Positions 16,772 through 26,183 of a DNA stretch of 64,000 nucleotides are shown here, in pieces (positions within the stretch are counted from its first letter, which is position 1; each line of letters begins with the position of its first letter). Below the pieces are notes generated by a model, which was not told the origin of the DNA, made no database searches, and saw nothing but the letters and a program-made list of their open reading frames with translations. A program made the translations under genes and the position numbers. This stretch comes from Streptomyces sp. NBRC 110028 (lineage in GTDB: Bacteria > Actinomycetota > Actinomycetes > Streptomycetales > Streptomycetaceae): contig NZ_BBUZ01000022.1 in assembly GCF_001417735.1 (NCBI RefSeq), positions 310,001-374,000 of the forward strand, written 5' to 3'.

Positions 16772-17293
16772 ATGTCAGAGCTGACCCTCACGGTCATGCG
16801 GTTGGGTTTCCTCGCCGTACTGTGGCTGTTCGTCATCGTGGCCGTTCAGGTCATCCGTAGCGACCTGTTCGGGACTCGCGTGACCCAGCGCGGTTCGGCG
16901 CGCCGTGGCGCCCCCGACCGGCCGCAGCAGCAGCGGCAGCAACAGCAGGCCGCACCGCCCCAGCAGCGTCAGCAGCCCTCGGGCCGCGGCCGCCGCGGGG
17001 CTCCCACCAAGCTGGTCGTGTCCGAGGGCACGCTGACCGGCACCACGGTCGCGCTCCAGGGGCAGACCATCACTCTCGGTCGTGCGCACGATTCAACAAT
17101 CGTGCTGGACGACGACTACGCCTCCAGCCGGCATGCCAGGATCTACCCGGACCGTGACGGCCAGTGGATCGTCGAGGACCTCGGCTCCACCAACGGCACC
17201 TATCTCGACCGGAACCGACTCACCACACCGACACCGATTCCGCTGGGTGCACCGATCCGCATCGGCAAGACCGTCATCGAGCTGCGGAAGTAG
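16772..17293 (+). CDS. fhaB: FhaB: membrane-anchored FHA domain protein
   Basis: This 173-residue protein has an N-terminal membrane helix (about residues 6-27, LGFLAVLWLFVIVAVQVI), a Gln-rich linker around residues 50-70 and a C-terminal FHA domain (ITLGRAHDSTIVLDD, SSRHARIYP, DLGSTNGTYLD). It is the small FHA partner of the Ser/Thr kinase system. In mycobacteria the equivalent FhaB/FipA links PknB signalling to division. The ATG at 16772 follows AGCGGGGGCA. The preceding open frame belongs to fhaA in another phase. Confidence 0.95.
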   Translation: MSELTLTVMRLGFLAVLWLFVIVAVQVIRSDLFGTRVTQRGSARRGAPDRPQQQRQQQQAAPPQQRQQPSGRGRRGAPTKLVVSEGTLTGTTVALQGQTITLGRAHDSTIVLDDDYASSRHARIYPDRDGQWIVEDLGSTNGTYLDRNRLTTPTPIPLGAPIRIGKTVIELRK

Positions 17294-17323
17294 TAGGACC
17301 ATGACGACCGGAGGGTGGGCAGC

Positions 17324-18946
17324 GTGGTTGGCAAGGGGCTGTACCCGGAGCCGACGGGCGAGGTGCGCATGAGTCTGTCACTGCGTTTCGCCGCCGGGTC
17401 CCACAAGGGCATGATCCGGGAGGGCAACGAGGACTCCGGCTACGCCGGCCCCCGGCTGCTCGCCATCGCCGACGGCATGGGTGGCCAGGCCGCCGGCGAG
17501 GTCGCCAGCTCCGAGGTGATCTCCACCCTGGTCCAGCTCGACGACGACGTCCCCGGCTCGGACATCCTGACCTCCCTGGGCACCGCCGTGCAGCGGGCCA
17601 ACGACCAGCTGCGGGTCATGGTCGAGGAGGACCCCCAGCTGGAGGGCATGGGCACCACGCTCACCGCTCTGCTGTGGACCGGCCAGCGGCTCGGCCTGGT
17701 CCACGTGGGCGACTCGCGCGCGTATCTGCTGCGCGACGGGGCGCTCACCCAGATCACCCAGGACCACACCTGGGTGCAGCGGCTCGTCGACGAGGGCCGC
17801 ATCACCGAGGAGGAGGCGGGCACCCACCCGCAGCGCTCCCTGCTGATGCGCGCGCTGGGCAGCGGCGACCATGTCGAGCCCGATCTGTCCATCCGTGAGG
17901 TCCGGGCCGGCGACCGCTATCTGATCTGCTCCGACGGCCTGTCCGGCGTCGTGAGCCACCAGACCCTCGAGGACACCCTCGCCAGCTACCAGGGCCCGCA
18001 CGAGACGGTGCAGGAGCTGATCCAGCTCGCGCTGCGCGGCGGCGGCCCCGACAACATCACCTGCATCGTGGCCGACGTCCTCGACGTCGACGGCGGCGAC
18101 ACCCTGGCCGGCCAGCTCAACGACACCCCCGTGATCGTGGGCGCGGTGGCCGAGAACCAGGTCCCCCTCGGGGACGGCGGCGCCGGGAACACCCCGGCGG
18201 GCCGCGCCGCCGAGCTGGGCCGGAACCGTCCCGTACCGCAGCAGGGCGACGCACCGGGCGGCTTCGGGCCGCCCGGCAGCGGCGACCCGGGGCTCGGCGG
18301 ACCGCCCGAGGGCAGTTACGGGGCCTACGCGGACGGCGACTACACCAAGAAGAGCGGCCGCAAGACCTGGGTCAAGCGGTCGCTGATCATCGCGCTGGGC
18401 CTCGCCGTGATCGGCGGCGGGCTCTACAGCGGCTATCAGTGGACGCAGAAGCAGTACTACGTGGGCTCCAACGGAGACCATGTCGCGATCTACCAGGGCA
18501 TCAACCAGGACCTTGCGTGGATCAAGCTCAACAAGGTCCATGAGGACCACCGCGAGATCGAACTCAAGTACCTCCCGACCGACCAGCGCAGCCGCGTGGA
18601 GGACACCATCGCGGTCAGCGGGCTCGGCCAGGCCGAGGACAAGACGAAGGATCTCGCCACTCTCGCCAGCGCCTGCAGAAAGGCCGACGCACAGCGCAGG
18701 GCCGAGGAGAGCCAGAAGGACCTCACCGGCGGCAAGGGGCAGGCCGGCGGCGGATCCGGAGGCAAGGCAAGTAGCGGCGGCACCACGCCGCAGAAGAGTC
18801 AGAGCGCGACGACGGGGTTGCGCACCGCCAAGGCCACACCGACGACGAAGAAACCGGCGTCGCCCTCTCCCACTCCGAAGCCGGGTCCCACCCTGTCGGA
18901 GCAGGAGAAGGAATTGGTCCCGCAGTGCAGCAGCACCCAGCAGTGA
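17324..18946 (+). CDS. pstP: PP2C-family Ser/Thr protein phosphatase PstP
   Basis: This protein of about 540 residues has an N-terminal PP2C catalytic domain with metal-binding motifs GNEDSG, ADGMGG, HVGDSRAY, and CSDGLSG...GPDNIT. A Gly/Pro linker follows, then one transmembrane helix (SLIIALGLAVIGGGLYSGYQW) and an extracellular Ser/Thr/Pro-rich tail. It should dephosphorylate PknB and its substrates. Start choice: GGAGGG lies 8 bases before GTG 17324, while ATG 17369 (MSLSLRF) with GAGGTGCGC is the alternative. The extra YPEPTGEVR segment is why I keep the longer form. Confidence 0.93.
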   Translation: MVGKGLYPEPTGEVRMSLSLRFAAGSHKGMIREGNEDSGYAGPRLLAIADGMGGQAAGEVASSEVISTLVQLDDDVPGSDILTSLGTAVQRANDQLRVMVEEDPQLEGMGTTLTALLWTGQRLGLVHVGDSRAYLLRDGALTQITQDHTWVQRLVDEGRITEEEAGTHPQRSLLMRALGSGDHVEPDLSIREVRAGDRYLICSDGLSGVVSHQTLEDTLASYQGPHETVQELIQLALRGGGPDNITCIVADVLDVDGGDTLAGQLNDTPVIVGAVAENQVPLGDGGAGNTPAGRAAELGRNRPVPQQGDAPGGFGPPGSGDPGLGGPPEGSYGAYADGDYTKKSGRKTWVKRSLIIALGLAVIGGGLYSGYQWTQKQYYVGSNGDHVAIYQGINQDLAWIKLNKVHEDHREIELKYLPTDQRSRVEDTIAVSGLGQAEDKTKDLATLASACRKADAQRRAEESQKDLTGGKGQAGGGSGGKASSGGTTPQKSQSATTGLRTAKATPTTKKPASPSPTPKPGPTLSEQEKELVPQCSSTQQ

Positions 18947-18969
18947 AGCCGTGAGAGGGCCGCCCACCC

Positions 18970-20397
18970 ATGAGCAGTAGTACGACCAACACGACCACGA
19001 TCAGTACGGCCGGTCCGCCGAGCCGCCGCAACACCGAGCTGGCCATGCTGGTGTTCGCGGTGATCATTCCGGTCTTCGCGTACGCCAACGCGGGCCTGGC
19101 CCTCAGTGACGAGCTGCCCTCGGGCATGCTCAGCTACGGCATCGGGCTCGGCCTGCTCGCGGGCGTCGGCCACCTGGTGGTGCGCAAGTTCGCGCCGTAC
19201 GCCGATCCGCTGCTGCTGCCGATCGCCACGCTCCTCAACGGCCTCGGCCTCGTCATCATCTGGCGGCTGGACCAGTCGAGGCGGCTGGCCGGCCGGGCGG
19301 AGGCGATCGGCCAGACCTTCGCCCCATCGGCACCCAACCAGCTGATGTACTCGGCGATGGGCGTGGCCCTGTTCGTGGCGGTCCTGATCTTCCTCAAGGA
19401 TCACCGGATCCTGCAGCGGTACACCTACATCTCCATGATCGGTGCGCTGATCCTGCTGATCCTGCCGATGTTCTTCCCGGCCCGGTTCGGCGCACGCATC
19501 TGGATCACCATCGGCTCCTTCTCCATCCAGCCCGGTGAGTTCGCGAAGATCATCATCGCGGTCTTCTTCTCCGGCTACCTCATGGTGAAGAGGGACGCGC
19601 TCGCGCTGGCCAGCCGCCGCTTCATGGGGCTGTACCTGCCGCGCGGCCGTGACCTCGGCCCGATCATCGTCGTCTGGGCGATGAGCATCCTGATCCTGAT
19701 CTTCGAGACCGACCTCGGCACCTCGCTGCTGTTCTTCGGCCTGTTCGTGGTCATGCTGTACGTGGCGACCGAGCGCACCAGCTGGATCGTCTTCGGTCTG
19801 CTGATGTCGGCCGTCGGCGCGGTCGGAGTCGCCTCGTTCGAATCGCACGTCAAGGTCCGTGTGATGGCGTGGCTGCACCCGTTCGCGGTCTACGAGACCC
19901 CCCGGCCCAGCTGGGCCACCACCGACCAGATCGCCCTGGCCCTGATGTCCTTCGGCTCCGGCGGCGTCTCGGGGACCGGCTGGGGCCAGGGCGCCTCCGA
20001 CCTGATCGGCTTCGCGGCCAACTCCGACTTCATCCTCGCCACCGTCGGCGAGGAGCTGGGGCTGGCCGGCACCATGGCCTTCCTGCTGCTGTACGGCCTC
20101 ATCGTGGAGCGCGGCATGCGCACCGCCCTCGCCGCCCGGGACCCGTTCGGCAAGCTGCTGGCGGTCGGCCTGTCCGCCGCGTTCGGCATCCAGGTCTTCG
20201 TCGTCGCGGGCGGCGTGATGGGCCTCATCCCGCTGACCGGTATGACGATGCCGTTCGTGGCGTACGGCGGTTCGTCGGTGCTCGCCAACTGGGCACTGAT
20301 CGCGATCCTCATCAGGATCAGCGACACCGCCCGCCGGCCGGCCCCCGCGCCCGCCCCCACCACTGACGCCGAGATGACTCAGGTGGTCCGACCGTGA
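18970..20397 (+). CDS. rodA: RodA/FtsW family SEDS peptidoglycan polymerase
   Basis: This 475-residue polytopic SEDS protein contains IQPGEFAKIIIAVFF, the long GRDLGPIIVVWAM and FETDLGTSLLFFGLF segments, and the C-terminal GVMGLIPLTGMTMPFVAYGGSS signature. It polymerises lipid II into glycan strands together with the adjacent class B PBP. Its position between pstP and pbpA matches the actinobacterial rodA of the kinase operon rather than the ftsW of the dcw cluster. The stop overlaps the pbpA GTG by four bases (GTGA). Confidence 0.95.
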   Translation: MSSSTTNTTTISTAGPPSRRNTELAMLVFAVIIPVFAYANAGLALSDELPSGMLSYGIGLGLLAGVGHLVVRKFAPYADPLLLPIATLLNGLGLVIIWRLDQSRRLAGRAEAIGQTFAPSAPNQLMYSAMGVALFVAVLIFLKDHRILQRYTYISMIGALILLILPMFFPARFGARIWITIGSFSIQPGEFAKIIIAVFFSGYLMVKRDALALASRRFMGLYLPRGRDLGPIIVVWAMSILILIFETDLGTSLLFFGLFVVMLYVATERTSWIVFGLLMSAVGAVGVASFESHVKVRVMAWLHPFAVYETPRPSWATTDQIALALMSFGSGGVSGTGWGQGASDLIGFAANSDFILATVGEELGLAGTMAFLLLYGLIVERGMRTALAARDPFGKLLAVGLSAAFGIQVFVVAGGVMGLIPLTGMTMPFVAYGGSSVLANWALIAILIRISDTARRPAPAPAPTTDAEMTQVVRP

Positions 20398-21866
20398 ACA
20401 AGCCCCTGCGCCGAATCGCGATCTTCTGCGGCCTTCTGGTCCTCGCCCTGCTGGTGCGGGACAACTGGATCCAGTACGTCCAGGCCGACGGGCTGAAGAA
20501 CAACAAGAACAACCGCCGGGTCCTGATCGCCCGTTACAGCCAGCCGCGCGGCAACATCATCGTCGACGGCCGCCCGATCACCGGGTCGGTGGAGACCGAC
20601 GGGACGGACTTCAAGTACAAGCGCACGTACAAGAACGGTCCGATGTGGGCACCGGTGACCGGGTACGCCTCCCAGGCGTTCGGCGCCACCCAGATCGAGA
20701 ACCTCGAGGACGGCATCCTCACCGGCAACGACGACCGGCTGTTCTTCAACCGGACCGTCGACATGTTCACCGGCAAGAACCAGAAGGGCGGTGACGTCAT
20801 CACCACCCTGAACGCCAAGGCCCAGGAGGCCGCGTACAAGGGCCTCGGCAAGAACAAGGGCGCCGTCGCCGCGCTCGACCCGCGCACCGGCAAGATCCTC
20901 GCCCTCGCCTCCACCCCGAGCTACGACCCGTCGAAGTTCGCGGGCAGCGGCAAGAGCGACGAGGAGACCTGGAACGCGCTGCAGCCGAAGAACGACAAGG
21001 ACGACCCGATGCTGAACCGGGCGCTGCGGCAGACGTACCCGCCCGGCTCCACGTTCAAGGTGGTCACCGCCGCGGCGGCGCTGGAGAACGGCAAGTACAC
21101 CGACATCGACGGGGCCACCAACTCGCCGGTGCCGTGGCGGCTGCCGCTGTCCACGCAGAACCTGCCGAACGAGGGGAACATCCCCTGCGAGAACGCGACC
21201 CTGCGGCAGGCCCTGCGCTACTCCTGCAACACCGTCTTCGGCAAGCTCGGTGACGACCTCGGCAAGGACAAGATGCTGGAGGAGGCGAAGAAGTTCGGGT
21301 TCAACGAAGAGGTCTTCATGCCCGTCCGCTCCGCCGCCAGCATCTACCCCGAGAAGATGGACCGGCCGGGCAACGCCCTGTCCTCCATCGGCCAGTTCGA
21401 CACCCGCGCCACCCCGCTGCAGATGGCCATGGTCGCCTCCGCGGTCGCCAACGACGGCAAGCTGATGAAGCCGTACATGATCGACTCGCTGCGCGCCCCC
21501 AACCTGAACACGGTCGACCAGACCAGCCCGGAGGAGATGAGCCAGCCGCTCAGCTCGGAGAACGCGGGCAAGCTCCAGGACATGATGGAGACCGTGGTCA
21601 AGGAGGGCACCGGCACCAACGCCCAGATCCCGGGCGCCACGGTCGGCGGCAAGACCGGTACGGCTCAGCACGGCGTCGCGAACAGCGAGAACCCGTACGC
21701 CTGGTTCATCTCGTACGCCAAGACCGACGAGGGTTCCCCGGTCGCGGTGGCCGTCGTGGTGGAGGGTTCCGACACCCTGCGCAGTGACATCGCGGGCGGC
21801 AAGCTGGCGGCGCCGATCGCCAAGAATGTGATGAAGGCGGTACTCGACAGCGAGCGCGACAAGTGA
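20394..21866 (+). CDS. pbpA: PbpA, class B penicillin-binding protein (transpeptidase)
   Basis: This 490-residue class B PBP has an N-terminal signal-anchor (IAIFCGLLVLALLVRDNWIQ), a dimerisation region and a transpeptidase domain. The active-site motifs are SxxK in PGSTFKV, SxN in YSCNTVF and KTG in GGKTGTAQHG. It cross-links new peptidoglycan and works with the co-encoded SEDS protein, with which it is translationally coupled. In mycobacteria PbpA is a PknB substrate. About 170 bases separate it from pknB, which could allow a separate promoter. Confidence 0.96.
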   Translation: MNKPLRRIAIFCGLLVLALLVRDNWIQYVQADGLKNNKNNRRVLIARYSQPRGNIIVDGRPITGSVETDGTDFKYKRTYKNGPMWAPVTGYASQAFGATQIENLEDGILTGNDDRLFFNRTVDMFTGKNQKGGDVITTLNAKAQEAAYKGLGKNKGAVAALDPRTGKILALASTPSYDPSKFAGSGKSDEETWNALQPKNDKDDPMLNRALRQTYPPGSTFKVVTAAAALENGKYTDIDGATNSPVPWRLPLSTQNLPNEGNIPCENATLRQALRYSCNTVFGKLGDDLGKDKMLEEAKKFGFNEEVFMPVRSAASIYPEKMDRPGNALSSIGQFDTRATPLQMAMVASAVANDGKLMKPYMIDSLRAPNLNTVDQTSPEEMSQPLSSENAGKLQDMMETVVKEGTGTNAQIPGATVGGKTGTAQHGVANSENPYAWFISYAKTDEGSPVAVAVVVEGSDTLRSDIAGGKLAAPIAKNVMKAVLDSERDK

Positions 21867-22037
21867 GGCCGGTCACGCCCTGATACCAATCCCGCACGTC
21901 GTCGTACCGGTCCGGTATCAAGTATCGGCCGAGGCCGGGTCCCGTAAGACGTGCCGGGTACCGTATGCGCGAGCAGCACTTCGCCGGCCCCCCACACAGG
22001 GTGCGGCCGGGAATGACGGAAGAGGGCTGGAGTAGCT

Positions 22038-24023
22038 ATGGAAGAGCCGCGTCGCCTCGGCGGCCGGTACGAGCTGGGCTCGGTGCTCGGCCGCGGTGGC
22101 ATGGCGGAGGTCTACCTCGCGCACGACACCCGCCTCGGCCGCACTGTCGCCGTGAAGACGCTCCGGGTGGACCTCGCCCGCGACCCGTCCTTCCAGGCCC
22201 GGTTCCGCCGAGAGGCCCAGTCGGCCGCCTCGCTCAACCATCCCGCGATCGTCGCGGTCTACGACACCGGCGAGGACTACGTCGACGGTGTGTCGATCCC
22301 GTACATCGTGATGGAGTACGTCGACGGCTCCACCCTGCGTGAGCTTCTCCACTCCGGGAGAAAGCTGCTCCCCGAGCGCTCGATGGAGATGACGGTCGGG
22401 ATCCTCCAGGCCCTGGAGTACTCCCACCGGAACAACATCGTCCACCGGGACATCAAGCCGGCGAACGTGATGCTCACGCGCAGCGGCCAGGTCAAGGTGA
22501 TGGACTTCGGCATCGCCCGCGCCATGGGCGACGCCGGTATGACCATGACGCAGACGGCCGCCGTCATCGGCACCGCGCAGTACCTCTCCCCCGAGCAGGC
22601 CAAGGGCGAGACCGTCGACGCGCGCAGCGACCTCTACTCCACCGGCTGTCTGCTCTACGAGCTGCTGACGGTGCGGCCGCCGTTCGTCGGGGACTCCCCG
22701 GTGGCCGTGGCCTACCAGCACGTACGGGAAGAGCCGCAGCCGCCGAGCACGTACGACCCCGAGATCACCCCGGAGATGGACGCGATCGTCCTGCGGGCCC
22801 TGGTCAAGGACCCCGACTACCGCTATCAGTCGGCCGACGAGATGCGCGCCGACATCGAGGCGGCCCTCGAAGGCCAGCCGGTCGCCGCGACCGCCGCGCT
22901 GGGCGCGGTCGGCTACGGCTCGAACGACCAGCCGACGACGATGCTGCGGCCGCAGGACACCGGTCCGGCGACCTCGATGCTGCCCCCGATGCGGGATGAC
23001 GACGGCGGCTTCGGCTACGACGAGCGGCCGGAGCGGCGGCGGGGCGGCCGGGAGAAGAAGCGCAACCTCTCGACGATCCTGCTGGTGGTGGCCGGCATCC
23101 TGGTGCTGGTCGGCGCGATCTTCATCGGGAAGGCGATCACCGGCAGCGGTAAGAACGACGAGATGGTCCCGGTGCCGGCACTGGCCGGCAAGACCTTCAA
23201 GGAGGCCAGCGCCCAGGGGGAGAACGGCGACTTCAAGGTGAAGCAGGTCGGCTCCAGGTTCTGTGACCAGGCCAAGGACACGGTCTGTGAGCAGAACCCC
23301 GAGGGCGGCGGCGAGATCAAGCGCTACGGCACGGTCGAGCTGACCATGTCGAAGGGCAAGAAGCCCGCGGAGAAGGTCGAGGTCCCCGACGTCCTCAACG
23401 TCCAGTTCGCGTCGGCGAAGCAGTCGCTGGAAGACAAGGGCTTCGACGTCCAGAAGGCGACCGAGGAGTCCGACCAGACCCCGGGCAAGGTGATCCGCCA
23501 GAGCGTGGAAGGCGGCAAGAAGGTCGCGCGGGGCACCACGATCACCCTGACCGTCGCCGCGCCGCAGCAGCAGGTCCCCGTCCCCGACGTGACCACCAAG
23601 AAGCAGGCGGACGCCGAGGCCACCCTCAAGGCGCAGGGCTTCAAGGTCCAGTCGACGGAGGAGGAGAACGGCGACGCCGAGGCCGGCACGGTCATCAAGC
23701 AGGACCCGGCGGGCGGCGGTACGGCCGCGCCCGGATCCACCATCAACCTGACCATCGCCAAGGCCCCGGCCGAGCAGGAGCAGGTCCCGGTGCCCAACCT
23801 GGGCGGCCAGAAGCTCAAGGACGCCAAGAAGGCCCTCCAGGACCTCGGGCTCAACGTGGGCAACATCCAGGGCCCGCAGGACGACAACGCGACCGTGGTC
23901 GCCAGCAACCCCGGCGCCGGCACCCAGGTGCCCAAGGGCCAGTCCGTGAACCTGATCACGGTCAAGGGCAACGATGGCGGAGGCGACAACGGCGGAGGCT
24001 TCTTCGGCGGCCTCGGCGGCTAG
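22038..24023 (+). CDS. pknB: PknB, transmembrane Ser/Thr kinase with four PASTA domains
   Basis: This 661-residue kinase has a glycine loop GRGGMAEV (19-25), catalytic Lys40, HRDIKPAN at 136-143, DFG at 156-158 and an activation loop with MTQTAAVIGT. A membrane helix lies near 345-367 (ILLVVAGILVLVGAIFIG). Four extracellular PASTA repeats follow, beginning VPVPAL, VEVPDV, VPVPDV and VPVPNL. PASTA domains sense muropeptides or lipid II, which couples wall state to phosphorylation of FhaA, PbpA and others. The spaced repeat GATACC...GGTATC at 21882-21919 precedes it. It ends the operon. Confidence 0.97.
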   Translation: MEEPRRLGGRYELGSVLGRGGMAEVYLAHDTRLGRTVAVKTLRVDLARDPSFQARFRREAQSAASLNHPAIVAVYDTGEDYVDGVSIPYIVMEYVDGSTLRELLHSGRKLLPERSMEMTVGILQALEYSHRNNIVHRDIKPANVMLTRSGQVKVMDFGIARAMGDAGMTMTQTAAVIGTAQYLSPEQAKGETVDARSDLYSTGCLLYELLTVRPPFVGDSPVAVAYQHVREEPQPPSTYDPEITPEMDAIVLRALVKDPDYRYQSADEMRADIEAALEGQPVAATAALGAVGYGSNDQPTTMLRPQDTGPATSMLPPMRDDDGGFGYDERPERRRGGREKKRNLSTILLVVAGILVLVGAIFIGKAITGSGKNDEMVPVPALAGKTFKEASAQGENGDFKVKQVGSRFCDQAKDTVCEQNPEGGGEIKRYGTVELTMSKGKKPAEKVEVPDVLNVQFASAKQSLEDKGFDVQKATEESDQTPGKVIRQSVEGGKKVARGTTITLTVAAPQQQVPVPDVTTKKQADAEATLKAQGFKVQSTEEENGDAEAGTVIKQDPAGGGTAAPGSTINLTIAKAPAEQEQVPVPNLGGQKLKDAKKALQDLGLNVGNIQGPQDDNATVVASNPGAGTQVPKGQSVNLITVKGNDGGGDNGGGFFGGLGG

Positions 24024-24050
24024 CCCGTCTCGCACACGGCACCACCGCAC

Positions 24051-24094
24051 GGGGAAGCCCCCGGCGCCCGGGAGAGGGCGCCGGGGGCTTCCCC
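24051..24094 (+). terminator. Strong terminator of the fhaA-pknB operon
   Basis: A perfect 19-bp stem (24051-24069 with 24076-24094) closes a six-base loop 27 bases after the pknB stop. It lies between convergent genes (the sortase ends at 24126) and may serve both directions. Confidence 0.85.
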
Positions 24095-24125
24095 GCCTGC
24101 GTCAAGGCGTCAGGAGGTGCCTGCC

Positions 24126-24869
24126 TCAGCGCAGCTCCTCGGGAGGCGTACGGTCCGCGTCGACCTTCTCGGTGCGCTCCAGCTCGCCCCAGACGATGTA
24201 GCGGTGCCGCGAGGTGAAGACGGGGGTGCAGGTCGAGAGGGTGATGTAGCGGCCCGCCTTCTTCTTGCCCGACTCCTTCGGGACCGCGTTCAGCACGTCC
24301 ACGTTGAACTTCGAGGTCTCGGGCAGCGTCGCGTAGACCTTGTAGACGTACCAGGTGTCCCGGGTCTCGAAGACCACGGGATCGCCATCGTGGATCTTGT
24401 CGATGTCGTGGAACTTGGCGCCGTGCCCGTCCCGGTGGGCGGCCAGCGCGAAGTTTCCCGACTTCGCCCAGGGCATCGCGGCCTTGACGGGCTCCGTGTA
24501 GTACCCGGCGACGCCGTCGTTGAGAATCTCGGTCGAGGTGCCCTTCTTGACCAGCACCTCGCTGTCGCCCATGGCCGGCACGTGCAGGAAGCCGATGCCG
24601 TCCTTGGTGTCGAGCCTGCCCGGCCCCTGGGCGGCCCAGTGCTTGCGCACCTGGTCGCCCTGCTTCTTCGCCTCCCGGTCGGCGAGGACGTTCGTCCACC
24701 ACAGCGAGTAGGCCACGAAGAGGGCCAGGATCAGCCCCGCGGTGATCAGCAGCTCGCCCAGTACCCCGATGGCCGCCGCGACGCGCCCGCGGCCGGGGTG
24801 GCGGGTCGGCTGCGTCGCGGACGGGGCGGGGTCCTCGCCCTGCCGCTGGTCGTGGTCGGTCCGTGCCAC
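24126..24869 (-). CDS. srtE: Class E sortase
   Basis: This 247-residue sortase has an N-terminal cytoplasmic part, a membrane anchor (AAIGVLGELLITAGLILALFVAYSLWW) and a catalytic domain. The catalytic His is in LAAHRDGHG, Cys in LSTCTP and Arg in SRHRYIVWG. Class E sortases of high-GC Gram-positives attach LAxTG-type proteins to the wall; in Streptomyces the substrates include long chaplins needed for aerial hyphae. The GTG start at 24869 has AAGGGG upstream. It follows a second class E sortase by 33 bases, so the two are co-transcribed. Confidence 0.93.
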   Translation of the reverse strand: MARTDHDQRQGEDPAPSATQPTRHPGRGRVAAAIGVLGELLITAGLILALFVAYSLWWTNVLADREAKKQGDQVRKHWAAQGPGRLDTKDGIGFLHVPAMGDSEVLVKKGTSTEILNDGVAGYYTEPVKAAMPWAKSGNFALAAHRDGHGAKFHDIDKIHDGDPVVFETRDTWYVYKVYATLPETSKFNVDVLNAVPKESGKKKAGRYITLSTCTPVFTSRHRYIVWGELERTEKVDADRTPPEELR

Positions 24870-24902
24870 CGCGTGGTACCCCTTTTCTGGATCTTCCCGG
24901 TC

Positions 24903-26183
24903 CTACTCGACCAGTGCGTCCGGCTTCCCCTCGCTGCGCGGCCGCTCGTCGACCATCTTGCCCCAGACGATCATCCGGTACGTGCTGGTGAACTCGGGGG
25001 TGCAGGTCGTCAGCGTGATGTAGCGGCCCGGCTCGGCGAAGCCGGAGCCGGGCGGCACCGGGCCGATGACGCCCGTGTTGGAGGGGGACGTCTGCGGCAG
25101 GATGCTGGTCATGTCGTACGTGTAGAACCGGCTCTGCGTCTCGACGACGATCTTGTCGCCGGGCTTGAGGCGGTTGATGTAGCGGAACGGCTCGCCATGG
25201 GTGTTGCGGTGCCCGGCGAGCGCGAAGTTGCCCTTCTTGTCCCACGGCATCGCGGTCTTCAGCTTGCCCTTGCCGTAGTGGCCGACCATGCCCCGGTCGA
25301 GGACCTTGTGCTTGTCGATCCCCTCGGCGATCGGGGCCTTCACGTCCAGCTTGGGGATGTAGATGATCGCGAATCCCTGACCGGGGGAGAACACGCCCGG
25401 ATCGCGGTCGGCGCCCTTGGTGTCCCACTTCTTCTGCAGATCGCCTGCCGCGCCGTCCGCCTGCTGGTGGGCCAGGATGTTGGTCCACCACAGCTGGTAC
25501 GTCACGAAGAGCAGCATCACCACCCCCAGGGTGATGAACAGCTCGCCGATCACCCGGCTCGCCACCACGCCCGGGCTGTCCTTGCGGGCACGGGCGGCGC
25601 GCTTGGCCTCCATACGGGTGCGGGGCCGCGCCTCCCCGTCCGGCCGCGCCCCTCCGGAGGCGTCTGCGGCCCCTGTGACGGCCGTACCGCCCCGCGCCCG
25701 GGCGCCGTGCCGTCCGCCGCGCCTCGCGGCCTCCTGAGCCGCCCTGCGGCGGGCCGCACGGCCGCCGGGCGTATGGTCCGGCTCGACCGTACGCAGCGGC
25801 ACCGTCCGGTCGTGGGCGGGCGCCGCCCGGGCGGTGCCCACCCGCAGCTCCATCGTCTGCTCGTTCCCGGCGGGAGCAGCGGCGCGGGGCACCGCGGGAG
25901 CCGCCGCGGGAGTCTCCGGAGAGGCGGGGGCCACGGGGGCCGGGACGGCCGTCTCCGTCACGCCCGCGGCCCCGCCGGGACCGCCCGGGCCCGGGGCGGC
26001 CGACCGGGCGCGCCGCCGCCCCGTGGGCGCCGCGGCCGCCTCCTCGGGACGCTCGTCCCCGGCCGCCGGGCGGGCGCGGCGGCGCCGCCCGGTGGGGCGC
26101 GGCTCGGGGGCCGGTGCGGCGCCCGCCGCGGATTCCGGTGCGCCCTGGGCCGCGCCCTCGGGCCCGGGGCGCGGTGCGGTCAC
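24903..26183 (-). CDS. srtE: Class E sortase with long Ala/Pro/Arg-rich cytoplasmic extension
   Basis: This 426-residue protein starts with about 210 low-complexity Ala/Pro/Arg/Gly residues, then has one membrane helix (VIGELFITLGVVMLLFVTYQ) and a class E sortase domain. The active-site residues sit in LAGHRNTHG (His), LTTCTP (Cys) and STYRMIVWG (Arg). The extension is unusual in length but lies before the anchor, so it should be cytoplasmic and disordered. GTG 26183 overlaps the pabA stop (GTGA), which fixes the start. It is probably paired functionally with the sortase downstream. Confidence 0.9.
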   Translation of the reverse strand: MTAPRPGPEGAAQGAPESAAGAAPAPEPRPTGRRRRARPAAGDERPEEAAAAPTGRRRARSAAPGPGGPGGAAGVTETAVPAPVAPASPETPAAAPAVPRAAAPAGNEQTMELRVGTARAAPAHDRTVPLRTVEPDHTPGGRAARRRAAQEAARRGGRHGARARGGTAVTGAADASGGARPDGEARPRTRMEAKRAARARKDSPGVVASRVIGELFITLGVVMLLFVTYQLWWTNILAHQQADGAAGDLQKKWDTKGADRDPGVFSPGQGFAIIYIPKLDVKAPIAEGIDKHKVLDRGMVGHYGKGKLKTAMPWDKKGNFALAGHRNTHGEPFRYINRLKPGDKIVVETQSRFYTYDMTSILPQTSPSNTGVIGPVPPGSGFAEPGRYITLTTCTPEFTSTYRMIVWGKMVDERPRSEGKPDALVE